Shown here in pieces: positions 8,069 through 15,645 of a stretch of 64,000 nt of DNA (position 1 is its first letter; each line of letters begins with the position of its first letter). Under the pieces are notes generated by a model. It worked only from the letters and a program-made list of their open reading frames with translations. It did not search any database and had not been told where the DNA came from. Source of the DNA: Zhenhengia yiwuensis. GTDB taxonomy: Bacteria; Bacillota; Clostridia; Lachnospirales; Cellulosilyticaceae. Location of the stretch: contig NZ_JACRSY010000011.1 of the NCBI RefSeq assembly GCF_014384995.1, positions 48,905-112,904 of the forward strand. The letters run 5' to 3'. Position numbers and translations under genes: made by a program.

Positions 8069-9181
8069 CTAATCAATAATTTCTTCTATTCCTTCATACA
8101 CTTCTTGACCAAATTCATGAATAAGTAAATTTTTATTGACTTGATAAACTGGTCTATAATCTTCTTCCTTAAATATATAATTGTGCGCTTCTTTATGAAT
8201 ACATCTAAGCTCTACATCCAAATCCTTATAACTTCCCCATCTACCATATTCCTTTGCAAAAACCTCATCCAAAGCTGAAGTAAGCAAAATAATTTTTTTC
8301 TGCTTATCTGTAATTAGTTCTATTATTTCTAAGGGATACATTAAACAAGATAAAGGGCACAAGTCATAACTAGGAATATGCTGCTCCAATGCATACTTAT
8401 GGGCTAGGCATTTCCATACCCCTTCATGCTCTACTAATAAAGAGCAACGTCCCTCACATTCACGAATAGAACCTTTTTCTCCTAAAAAACCACCTAACGC
8501 TTCTACTTTCTTATAGTAACTTTCATCTAACTTTTTCATTTCTTCTATTATATTAGGCATATGCTGTATAAACATTTTTCTATTTTTAACACTTAAATCA
8601 CAAGGACTACCGGAGCAGCATCCATACTTATGAATTTTAGTACACTCAAAACAATTTAGATTAATCTCTGTATTAAGTGCCTGTACATCTACTAAGAAAA
8701 CACTCTCTCCATAATCTATAATACCTAAGTTTCTATGAGCTAAATACATTTTAAAAACATCTAGATCATCCGTTACACCTTCATCTAAATCATAGTACTC
8801 TGCTGACCATAAATGATCAAAAATCTTTTCAATCCTAATGTCTACCTCTGAAGGATTTTGATTTATACTTGTTATTACATACGTCTTATCCCACAAATCC
8901 CCGTCTGTACTTTTAAGCTGAGTAAACTTTTTGCTTAAAGATTTGTAGGTTTTCTTCTGCATATTTTTAAGTATTTTAGTAATATTAAGCTGTTTTTTTG
9001 AGCTAATAAGTAAAGAAAATGTATCAGGTTTTAACTTTATATGCTCTACCTGTATACATAGCTCATCACATAGCTGATGGATAAGCTCCACAAATCTTCT
9101 TTCTACTTCCTCTACTAAAACTGCTTTGTGCTTATAGGTATACCATATCATACGATACTGCCATGTATCTCTTTTATTCAT
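8069..9181 (-). CDS. Fusion of catalytically dead IS200-type (Y1) domain with DUF3109 Cys-cluster domain
   Basis: 370 residues. Residues 8-106 follow the IS200/IS605 TnpA (Y1, HUH) fold: YRMIWYTYKHKAVL, a helix, LCDELCIQVEHIKLKPD, then SLLISSKKQLNITKILKNMQ and LWDKTYVITSI. The position of the catalytic HUH motif (usually DHVHLL) reads DTFSLL at 53-58, so both histidines are lost. No catalytic tyrosine is evident in the following helix. Residues 170-300 are DUF3109-like with ten cysteines (177, 180, 188, 189, 194, 242, 246, 258, 275, 279), in NCFEC, GCCSGSPC, ECEGRC and DLCPLSC, which suggests metal or Fe-S binding. It has its own promoter and terminator and lies next to the magnesium genes. 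Function unknown. The domain calls are recognition from memory of the family patterns. Confidence 0.75.
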   Translation of the reverse strand: MNKRDTWQYRMIWYTYKHKAVLVEEVERRFVELIHQLCDELCIQVEHIKLKPDTFSLLISSKKQLNITKILKNMQKKTYKSLSKKFTQLKSTDGDLWDKTYVITSINQNPSEVDIRIEKIFDHLWSAEYYDLDEGVTDDLDVFKMYLAHRNLGIIDYGESVFLVDVQALNTEINLNCFECTKIHKYGCCSGSPCDLSVKNRKMFIQHMPNIIEEMKKLDESYYKKVEALGGFLGEKGSIRECEGRCSLLVEHEGVWKCLAHKYALEQHIPSYDLCPLSCLMYPLEIIELITDKQKKIILLTSALDEVFAKEYGRWGSYKDLDVELRCIHKEAHNYIFKEEDYRPVYQVNKNLLIHEFGQEVYEGIEEIID

Positions 9182-9216
9182 CTTATTTCCTCATTACATA
9201 TTTTTGATGTATAAGC

Positions 9217-9245
9217 ATTATACTACCACTAGCTAAAAGCTTCAA
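9217..9245 (-). promoter_or_regulatory. Promoter of the transposase-DUF3109 fusion gene
   Basis: On the minus strand TTGAAG (9240-9245), a 17-base spacer and a perfect TATAAT (9217-9222), 36 bases before the start codon. The -35 box lies inside the 45-bp repeated element. Confidence 0.75.
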
Positions 9246-9273
9246 CATCTATAAGGTTTGTACCCTTTAAAAG
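9229..9273 (-). repeat. Promoter-associated repeated element, copy A
   Basis: 45 bp with 35 identities to 13046-13090. The shared parts on the minus strand are CTTTNAAAG, CTTATA, TTGAAG and TTTAGCTAG. It covers the -35 box of the downstream gene. It may be a shared operator. Confidence 0.6.
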
Positions 9274-9284
9274 CACTGTTTTTT

Positions 9285-9788
9285 CTACTCTATGTTGCTA
9301 CTACATTTATAGCCAACCCCCCAGACAGTAAGTATGAATATAGGATTCTTTGGATTAGGCTCAATCTTTTTTCTTAGCTTTCTTATATGAGCCATAATAT
9401 TACTATCATCAAAAGTATAGCTCTCTTTCCAGACACTATTATAAATCTGATGTTTTGAATAAACTTTCCCTTTATTACTTGCTAAAAGATAAAGAATATC
9501 AAACTCTTTTGGTGTAAGTTGTATGATCTGATCTCTATAATAAACACTTCGATTGGCACCATCTATTAGTAAATCACCACATTTTATTTTTTCTACTTTT
9601 CCCTCCTCATAAGACATAACATCCATCTTATTTATAATTAATGAACCATACTCATTTTCCTTTAATCCACTCAGCCCTTCTAATAAATCATTAGCAGCTT
9701 CAATATCGTTATTACCTTCTTTAAGCTGGTGGTAGATCCATTCACATAGTTTTTGATCTATAGATATTACTAAAGCTTTTTTATTCAT
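9285..9788 (-). CDS. OmpR/PhoB-type winged-helix regulator with truncated receiver
   Basis: 167 residues from ATG 9788 (GGAG 8 bases upstream; a GTG three codons earlier has none). Residues from about 70 to the end form an OmpR/PhoB winged helix: LTPKEFDILYLLASNKGKVYS, VWKESYTFDDSNIMAHIRKLRKKIE and VWGVGYK. The first 65 residues resemble only the front half of a receiver domain (KALVISIDQKLCEWIY ... GSLIINKMDV). The place of the phosphoacceptor Asp holds Asn, and the rest of the receiver is missing. It therefore probably acts without phosphorylation. It lies 18 bp after mgtA and is likely cotranscribed with it under the M-box. It may bind the repeated elements at 9229 and 13046; that is inference. 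Confidence 0.8.
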   Translation of the reverse strand: MNKKALVISIDQKLCEWIYHQLKEGNNDIEAANDLLEGLSGLKENEYGSLIINKMDVMSYEEGKVEKIKCGDLLIDGANRSVYYRDQIIQLTPKEFDILYLLASNKGKVYSKHQIYNSVWKESYTFDDSNIMAHIRKLRKKIEPNPKNPIFILTVWGVGYKCSSNIE

Positions 9789-9806
9789 TTTTCTCACTCC
9801 ATCCTA

Positions 9807-12512
9807 TTAAAGTAATTCACCATATTTTCTTACATACAATTTCTTTAATAAGGTGGCTAATATCATATAGCAAAGTATAGTACCTATTAACCATACAAAA
9901 TAAACAGGTGGCATCCTATACATTCCCAGAGCTGTTCCTACTGTTGTATAAGGAATAAGGGTTCCTACCAATATAGCAAGGGTTGTAATAAGTGTTACTG
10001 GCAATGATGCCTTACTTTGAATAAATGGTATTTGAGGTGTTCGAATCATATGGATAACAAGTGTTTGAGACCATAAAGATTCTACAAACCATCCTGCATT
10101 AAAAAGTGCCATAAATAAGGCTTTATCTACACTTGGGTCATTATAATAACCTCCACAAACCATTGGACAAATTACAAAGAACATCAAAATATAAGTTGTA
10201 ATATCAAATACTGAACTGATTGGCCCAATCCATAGCATAAACTTACCAATAGATGAAGCATCCCATTTTCTAGGTTTCTTTAAAAAATCTTCATCCATGT
10301 TATCCCAAGGTATAGAGATACAAGAAATATCATAAATAAGATTGAGTACAATAAGCTGAATAGAACGCATTGGAAGAAATGGTAAGAATGCACTTGCTAC
10401 TAAGACTGAAAACATATTTCCAAAGTTTGAACTTGCAGTCATTTTAATATACTTAATCATATTACCAAAGGTCTTTCTTCCTTCAATCACGCCATCTTCC
10501 AGCACATTTAGATCTTTTTCTAAAAGAATAATATCAGCTGATTCTTTAGCAATATCTACTGCTGTATCTACTGAAATTCCAACATCTGCCTCCTTCATAG
10601 CAGCTGCATCATTAATACCGTCTCCCATAAAGCCAACAACATGGCCATTATTTCTTAAAGCTCTTACAATTCTTGATTTCTGCTGAGGTGAAAGCTTAGC
10701 AAAGATATTCTTTTTCTCTACTGCCTGCGCTAACACTTCATCACTCATCATTTCAATCTCTCCACCAAGTACAATTTTATCTGTACTTAATCCTACTTGT
10801 TTACAAACAGATTTTGTAACTCTTTCATTATCCCCTGTTAAAACTTTTACTGCTACTCCATATTCCTTTAAGGATTCTATAGCCTTCTTAGTACTTTCTT
10901 TTGGTGGATCTAAAAATGCTAAGTAACCCATAAGAACCATATCTGACTCATCTTGAATAGAAAATACACCTTCTACTGATGGATTTGTTTTTTGAGCTAC
11001 AGCTATAACCCTCATTCCTGAATCATTAAGTTTGGCTACTGTTTCTAAAATTTCTTTTTTAATTTCTTTAGTAAGTGCTTTAACTTCTCCTTTATACTCA
11101 GCATAGGCACTTATACCCAGCATTTCCTCAACTGCACCTTTAGTGATAAGCTGAGTTTTTCCCTTCTCATCTGCTAAAACAACGCTCATACGACGTCTTT
11201 GAAAATCGAAAGGAATTTCATCTACTTTATTATAAATAGTGAATAAATCTTTTTTACCCATTTTTTCTGCAAAGTCAATAATTGCAATATCCATTAAATT
11301 CTTTAATCCTGTTTGATAATAGGCATTCATAAATGCATGTCTTAAAACGCGTTCATCTTCATTGCCATGAATATCAAGATGATATTCTAAAACCACTTTA
11401 TCTTGTGTCAAGGTTCCCGTTTTGTCTGTACATAAAATATCCATAGCTCCAAAGTTTTGAATAGCATTAAGGTTTTTTACAATCGTTTTCTTTTTTCCCA
11501 TTTCAATTGAACCCTTAGCTAAGCTTGTTGTAACAATCATAGGTAGCATTTCAGGTGTTAATCCTACCGCTACAGATAGAGCAAACAGTATTGCCTCCAT
11601 CCAATCACCTTTTGTAAATCCATTTACAAATAGTACAACGGGTGCCATAATCATCATAAATCTAATTAAAAGCCATGAAACTGAATTCACCCCACGCTCA
11701 AAGTTAGATTCTGTTTTCGTTTCAATAATAGCCTTTGATAAATTTCCAAATAGGGTATGGTCACCAGTAGCTACTACAACACCTAAAGCTGTACCACTTA
11801 TGACATTTGTCCCCATAAACGCTAAATTAGGACATTCCATTGGTGTTTTATACTGTGTATCTCTTCTAATCTCTACTATCTTTTCTACTGGTTCACTTTC
11901 TCCTGTAAGGGCTGATTCACTTATAAATAAATCTTTTGCTTCTATAATTCTCATATCAGCTGGTACCATATCACCTGCTGATAGACACACAATATCTCCA
12001 TGTACTACTTCCTCAAGTGGTATCTCTACTTTACCCACTCGCTTTCTTTGTACGCAAGTAGTTATTTTAACCATTGCACTTAATTGTTCTGCATCTTTAC
12101 TTGACCTTGTTTCTTGAACAAAACGAAGTGTACCACTAATAGTAACCATAGTTAAAACAATGATTACTGTTGTAAAATCTGCTTCTCCTTGTCCTGCAAG
12201 AATAATATCTGTAAAAACTGAAATCGTTGCTAATACAAATAGTACAATAATAAAGGGATTAATAAATGCTTTTGCAAATCTCTTCGCTAAAGAATTTTTT
12301 TGCTCATGAGTAATTTTATTATCTCCCCATTCCTCCCTTAGTTTTGTAACTTGCAGCTCATCAAGTCCATTTAGAGAAGTATTAAAGTTCTCTAAAACAA
12401 TTTCCTTATTTGTACCTGCTACATTTAATAGCCATTTATTTATGCTAATAGCCTGCAATTCTTGTCTATCAACTATTCTTGCTTTTTGTCTTCTTAAAAT
12501 GCTTTTTTTCAT
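9807..12512 (-). CDS. mgtA: Magnesium-importing P-type ATPase, MgtA/MgtB class
   Basis: About 901 residues. P-type ATPase marks are LTGESEPVEK (actuator), the PEMLP motif of the MgtA class in GLTPEMLPMIV, CTDKTGTLTQD (phosphorylated Asp363), KVLTGDN and VGFMGDGINDAAAMKEADVG. Several membrane spans and the C-terminal cation-ATPase domain are present. ATG 12512 is the start because GGAGG lies 8 bases upstream; the open frame continues 5 codons to a TTG that overlaps this ribosome site. The gene follows an M-box riboswitch with a terminator and a 31-codon leader ORF. Mg2+ uptake under Mg starvation is therefore the expected role, with repression when Mg is plentiful. Confidence 0.95.
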   Translation of the reverse strand: MKKSILRRQKARIVDRQELQAISINKWLLNVAGTNKEIVLENFNTSLNGLDELQVTKLREEWGDNKITHEQKNSLAKRFAKAFINPFIIVLFVLATISVFTDIILAGQGEADFTTVIIVLTMVTISGTLRFVQETRSSKDAEQLSAMVKITTCVQRKRVGKVEIPLEEVVHGDIVCLSAGDMVPADMRIIEAKDLFISESALTGESEPVEKIVEIRRDTQYKTPMECPNLAFMGTNVISGTALGVVVATGDHTLFGNLSKAIIETKTESNFERGVNSVSWLLIRFMMIMAPVVLFVNGFTKGDWMEAILFALSVAVGLTPEMLPMIVTTSLAKGSIEMGKKKTIVKNLNAIQNFGAMDILCTDKTGTLTQDKVVLEYHLDIHGNEDERVLRHAFMNAYYQTGLKNLMDIAIIDFAEKMGKKDLFTIYNKVDEIPFDFQRRRMSVVLADEKGKTQLITKGAVEEMLGISAYAEYKGEVKALTKEIKKEILETVAKLNDSGMRVIAVAQKTNPSVEGVFSIQDESDMVLMGYLAFLDPPKESTKKAIESLKEYGVAVKVLTGDNERVTKSVCKQVGLSTDKIVLGGEIEMMSDEVLAQAVEKKNIFAKLSPQQKSRIVRALRNNGHVVGFMGDGINDAAAMKEADVGISVDTAVDIAKESADIILLEKDLNVLEDGVIEGRKTFGNMIKYIKMTASSNFGNMFSVLVASAFLPFLPMRSIQLIVLNLIYDISCISIPWDNMDEDFLKKPRKWDASSIGKFMLWIGPISSVFDITTYILMFFVICPMVCGGYYNDPSVDKALFMALFNAGWFVESLWSQTLVIHMIRTPQIPFIQSKASLPVTLITTLAILVGTLIPYTTVGTALGMYRMPPVYFVWLIGTILCYMILATLLKKLYVRKYGELL

Positions 12513-12561
12513 GTCTTTATCCTCCAATCATTTTCTTGAAATAAATTTAGATTTGGAAAGA

Positions 12562-12695
12562 CACGAAATCCGATAACTCAGTTATTTAAATAGCTAAATA
12601 TTCAGTTTTAAAATTGTACGGCAGGAAAATGGAATCGTTCTCCTACCATTATCCGATCCCGTGCCTATACTACTACTTCCTGCTTCCATTTTCCT
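12562..12695 (-). promoter_or_regulatory. Alternating inverted repeats around the mgtA leader ORF
   Basis: Two long pairings interleave on the minus-strand RNA. Arm 12684-12695, which contains the leader start codon, pairs perfectly over 12 bp with 12623-12634 inside the leader. Arm 12649-12663 pairs over 14 of 15 positions (two G-U) with 12562-12576, between the leader stop and the mgtA ribosome site. The order a-b-a'-b' forces either a pseudoknot or two alternative folds. Ribosome movement over the leader would disrupt both. A translational switch for mgtA is inferred. Confidence 0.55.
12594..12689 (-). CDS. Leader peptide ORF upstream of mgtA (31 aa)
   Basis: ATG 12689 is preceded by a near-perfect ribosome site, AAGGAGGTGAGGAAA, and the frame ends in TAG at 12594, 81 bases before the mgtA start. 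The peptide begins MEAGSSSIGTGSDNGRRTIP and ends ILKLNI. It is rich in Gly/Ser early and has no membrane segment. It matches no family that I know. It lies just after the terminator of the M-box, so it is transcribed only on read-through, and its start codon sits inside a 12-bp stem. A regulatory leader is more likely than a functional small protein, but both remain open. Confidence 0.6.
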   Translation of the reverse strand: MEAGSSSIGTGSDNGRRTIPFSCRTILKLNI

Positions 12696-12718
12696 CACCT
12701 CCTTAAGACAAATGCACA

Positions 12719-12762
12719 TAAAAAAACCCCTTTGCCAAAGCATCACAATGACAAAGAGGGGT
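12719..12762 (-). terminator. Regulated terminator of the M-box riboswitch
   Basis: A G+C-rich hairpin (CCCCTCTTTG near 12752-12761 with CAAAGGGG at 12727-12734, small bulge) followed on the minus strand by a seven-T run. It lies between the aptamer and the leader ORF and would stop transcription when Mg2+ is bound. Confidence 0.75.
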
Positions 12763-12774
12763 ATCCTTACTAAT

Positions 12775-12922
12775 CTCATCGTTCAAGCTTTAGCATCGTA
12801 GGGCGGTGAAATTGTGTTAGGTTATGCCTTGGTTTCGACATCTCCTGCTGACCAACTCATAGTGTCTCCACTATTTCGCGGTAACAATCCATATCCCTAC
12901 GGTAGCCTCACCTACCGAAGTT
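12775..12922 (-). ncRNA. M-box (ykoK) magnesium riboswitch
   Basis: The minus strand shows the conserved M-box core in order: GGTAGGTGAGGCTACC, a GTTACCGC segment, GTCAGCAGG, GTCGAAACC and the closing GATGCTAAAGC. CGTAGGG pairs with CCCTACG to close the inner helices. This matches the Bacillus ykoK leader in sequence and order. Mg2+ binding in this class favours the downstream terminator. The downstream genes are mgtA and the regulator-like gene. Confidence 0.93.
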
Positions 12923-12944
12923 ATTTTATTTTAATGATACTCTT

Positions 12945-12973
12945 ATTATAGCAAAAAAATCTTATCTTTCTAG
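12945..12973 (-). promoter_or_regulatory. Promoter of the M-box/mgtA transcript
   Basis: TGCTATAAT (minus strand, -10 box at 12945-12950) is an extended -10 motif, followed after about 25 bases by the riboswitch. The -35 region (CTAGAA, 17 bases upstream) is weak, as usual for extended -10 promoters. Confidence 0.55.
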
Positions 12974-13045
12974 GACTTTTTTCTTGCTTTTTCCTTGCTT
13001 TTACACCCCCTTCCTACTTCCTAAAGATCAGCTTTATGTTACCCT

Positions 13046-13090
13046 CTAGCTAAATGCTTCAATACGTATAAGCTCTACATCCTTTGAAAG
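13046..13090 (-). repeat. Promoter-associated repeated element, copy B
   Basis: Second copy of the 45-bp element (35/45 identical to 9229-9273), about 125 bases upstream of the M-box. It also holds TTGAAG (13057-13062), here with a poorer -10 (CATAAA, spacing 18). It may be a second promoter or operator of the mgtA locus. Confidence 0.55.
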
Positions 13091-13130
13091 ATAATTTAAT
13101 CCTACCTAAAAGTTTTATGACCTAAGGTTT

Positions 13131-13946
13131 TTAATTTATGAGTTTTTCTTTTAAATAGCGCTTTTTGTACTTTACTTTCGCCATCTCACTAATATCTTTC
13201 ATAATGGTAAAATTAGAAAAGCCACCTACGACACCTACAACAGGTAATCCTTGTATAAATTTAGCTATAAGCATAGCTTCTGCCAAGCAATGTGCAGTTT
13301 CTTTAATAACAGAATCTAAATGCTGCGTGTCCTTTAGCCTCTGTTCGTCACCTTTTGTAATTTCATCTAGATGCCTATTGTACATAGCCTGCACTTCTTC
13401 TTTGGTAACCCCTGCACAAATTAAGTAAAGAATATAAAGCTTCTCCTTATCTTCTGTATAGTCAAAACCATAGGATAAACTAATTTCATAAATATTTTTA
13501 AGTAGCATACCTATAAGGAGCGGAATATCTGGCAATCCTATACCAAGTACCCCTAACACACCACCTTCTACTGTAGTAAGTAACTGATTAAGTAAAATAC
13601 CCTTACTAGCACTCTTATCTATTTTATTAATATTTTTATGACTCATTTGCCTTTGCACAGCATAATGCTTAATATCAAAAGCCGCACGTTTATCTTCCTT
13701 ATTATAGCTTTTCTCTATAACGCCTATACCCTTTTCAAATACTAGCTTAAAACCGGATTCAAAAGCAGCTTCTAAGGTCCGTTCAAGCTTCTTTGGAATT
13801 TTCTCTTCTATCTTTTCTTGAATAGGTGCAATTTTTTCTTTTACAAACTTAAATTCCTTTTTCTCCAATATCTTAGTTTCTTTCTTCTCTATTTTCTGTA
13901 GCTGCTTTTTGAGTAATTTATTCTTTTTTAAATCTTCTTTTTTCAC
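13131..13946 (-). CDS. EcsC-family protein
   Basis: 271 residues. The first 60 are very rich in Lys and Glu and predicted coiled coil (KKNKLLKKQLQKIEKKETKI). The rest matches the EcsC family: ASKGILLNQLLTTVEGGVLG, GIGLPDIPLLIGMLLKNIYE, YGFDYTEDKEKLYILYLICAG and a closing GLPVVGVVGGFSNF segment. Two hydrophobic stretches suggest membrane contact. The family is named after a gene next to the Bacillus Ecs transporter, and its biochemical role is not established. The start is GTG 13946, with AGGAG rather far away (14 bases), so the exact start is uncertain. It ends a probable four-gene operon (kinase, thioredoxin, phosphatase, EcsC). Confidence 0.8.
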   Translation of the reverse strand: MKKEDLKKNKLLKKQLQKIEKKETKILEKKEFKFVKEKIAPIQEKIEEKIPKKLERTLEAAFESGFKLVFEKGIGVIEKSYNKEDKRAAFDIKHYAVQRQMSHKNINKIDKSASKGILLNQLLTTVEGGVLGVLGIGLPDIPLLIGMLLKNIYEISLSYGFDYTEDKEKLYILYLICAGVTKEEVQAMYNRHLDEITKGDEQRLKDTQHLDSVIKETAHCLAEAMLIAKFIQGLPVVGVVGGFSNFTIMKDISEMAKVKYKKRYLKEKLIN

Positions 13947-13965
13947 AAACGTTTTTTCTTCTCCT

Positions 13966-15213
13966 TTACCTTACAGTATAATACTTTACTTGTTCTGTAA
14001 TACTACCTACTTGGGGTATCTGAAGCTTACTAATCACATACCAATAGAAAGCTTTGACATCCTCCCATAAATAATAAGGTTTACAATAAGGCCGAATAGG
14101 GAGAGTCATAACCTCCTCATTATAAAGCATTTTCACTAAAATAGTCCCTTGATGCGAAGACTTATAAAAAATCCATTGTATATTACCTGCCATAGGTGCT
14201 ACCTGACTATCACACCAAATCTTGGCCACTTTGCTTATATGATCAGTCTGCTTAGAGCAGCAACATAACTTTAGCAAACTTGCAAAAGGAATAAGTGTTT
14301 CAGCATGTGCAAACCTTAAATCAGCAGATACATTTCCTGTTTGCACGGCCTGCTCTGAAGTCTTTAGAAAGTCTTCTAAAAGTGCAAAAGCAATATTGGT
14401 AGGTAAATCTTCTCCTCTATAACTGGGACCTTTTTCTAAGAAATTTCTTAGATTTGCATTTTCCCAATAATAATAAAGTATTTTATCATCAAAATATCTA
14501 TTTATCCCTAAATCTACTGTTAAGTTAAAAGTATTAGCATAGATGGTATATAAACTTGTTCCTAACTCTAAAGCCTCTTCCTGTCTTAGCTTATAACTTG
14601 ATTTAAAAAATTGTGCCATAAAAGGCATAGAAATATTTTTTCTCTCTTCAAACTTTCTAAGGGAGTCTTTCCACTTTCCATTTTCTTTATAATTTAAATA
14701 AGCTAGGTTTAAATCAAAAAATCTTAAAATAGGATCTATCTCACCATTGCTCAAGGCAACAAAATTATTAGAAGGCGTATACTTAGCCAGCTCTTCTAAA
14801 AAAGCCTCCATACTTTGCTTAGCACGTGTAACATAGGTAGATACAGCTCTAACTTCTCTTCCAAAAATCTGTGGAAATCTTTCGTACATACGTCTAGCAA
14901 TACCCTGCTCTTCCTTTACGCCAAGTGGTGTCAAAAGTCCATACTTCCCCTCTGATAAAGCAAGAAAATCACCTATTTGCTTTTTGAGTATACATCCTGA
15001 TTGGGTAAGTTGATTTCGGCTATCTGCTTCATCTAAGGTACTATAAAGTACTTCTGCTTGATTAGGACTTGTCACATACCTTGACCCATGCCTACCTAAA
15101 TGATTCACATAAATAGGATAGTATCCTTTAGGTGGTGATTCCTCCGGAATGCCTTTCTTGTAATAAGGCATCTCCGTCCCCAAATACCATGTGCTTGTAT
15201 GAAACTCCTTCAT
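13966..15213 (-). CDS. Histidine acid phosphatase, inositol-polyphosphate-phosphatase (MINPP) type
   Basis: 415 residues of the histidine phosphatase superfamily, branch 2. The catalytic RHGSR appears in YVNHLGRHGSRYVTS, and the proton donor HAE appears late in DLRFAHAETLIPFASLL. The spacing fits MINPP-like phytases, which release phosphate from inositol phosphates. No signal peptide is seen, although most bacterial relatives are exported, so it would act in the cytoplasm unless exported by another route. It lies 19 bp before the EcsC gene and 71 bp after the thioredoxin gene. The substrate is inferred from the family only. Confidence 0.82.
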   Translation of the reverse strand: MKEFHTSTWYLGTEMPYYKKGIPEESPPKGYYPIYVNHLGRHGSRYVTSPNQAEVLYSTLDEADSRNQLTQSGCILKKQIGDFLALSEGKYGLLTPLGVKEEQGIARRMYERFPQIFGREVRAVSTYVTRAKQSMEAFLEELAKYTPSNNFVALSNGEIDPILRFFDLNLAYLNYKENGKWKDSLRKFEERKNISMPFMAQFFKSSYKLRQEEALELGTSLYTIYANTFNLTVDLGINRYFDDKILYYYWENANLRNFLEKGPSYRGEDLPTNIAFALLEDFLKTSEQAVQTGNVSADLRFAHAETLIPFASLLKLCCCSKQTDHISKVAKIWCDSQVAPMAGNIQWIFYKSSHQGTILVKMLYNEEVMTLPIRPYCKPYYLWEDVKAFYWYVISKLQIPQVGSITEQVKYYTVR

Positions 15214-15284
15214 TGTATCAACTCTTCTCTATCCTGATACAAAATTATATTCTTAAATTTAATGTCTCATACATCTTCTATCAC

Positions 15285-15611
15285 CTATTCTTCTAACATA
15301 GATTGATAACGTAAAATTCTTTCCTCAAAATTTAAAAGATTTACATGTTTACTTTCTCTTACCACTTCTTTGGCTCTAACAAATAAAATAAATATAGGTA
15401 AAGTAAATACGCCATAGTCTGCTGCAATATGAGGCCACTTCATTCCATTTACCTCTATCCCTTTCACATAAGGATACGTCCTAAGCATAGCTTCTAACTT
15501 GCTACGAATCGCCTGACAGGCTCCACATGTACTTCCGGTAAAATAGAGTACTACCATTTCATGCCCATTAAGCTCATCCTGAATCTGCTCTTTGGTTGTT
15601 ACTTCTTGCAT
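15285..15611 (-). CDS. Thioredoxin-like protein
   Basis: 108 residues, a single thioredoxin fold. The redox pair is C29-G30-A31-C32 in YFTGSTCGACQAI, and the cis-proline lies in YGVFTLPIFILF. CGAC differs from the classical CGPC but keeps both cysteines, so it is likely active. It has no signal peptide. AAAGGAT precedes ATG 15611. It lies between the PAS kinase and the phosphatase genes in the same orientation. The partner protein is unknown. Confidence 0.85.
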   Translation of the reverse strand: MQEVTTKEQIQDELNGHEMVVLYFTGSTCGACQAIRSKLEAMLRTYPYVKGIEVNGMKWPHIAADYGVFTLPIFILFVRAKEVVRESKHVNLLNFEERILRYQSMLEE

Positions 15612-15645
15612 ATAGTCTATCCTTTCTAAAATCCTTTAACTTAAA

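Noticed and set aside
8069..9181. Active IS200 insertion sequence
   Set aside because: Both HUH histidines are absent, the domain is fused to another, and no hairpin ends or target-site features of an IS200 element flank it.
12690..12779. Upstream extension of the mgtA leader frame to 61 codons
   Set aside because: The extension runs through the riboswitch terminator. The ribosome site AAGGAGGTGAGG clearly points to ATG 12689.
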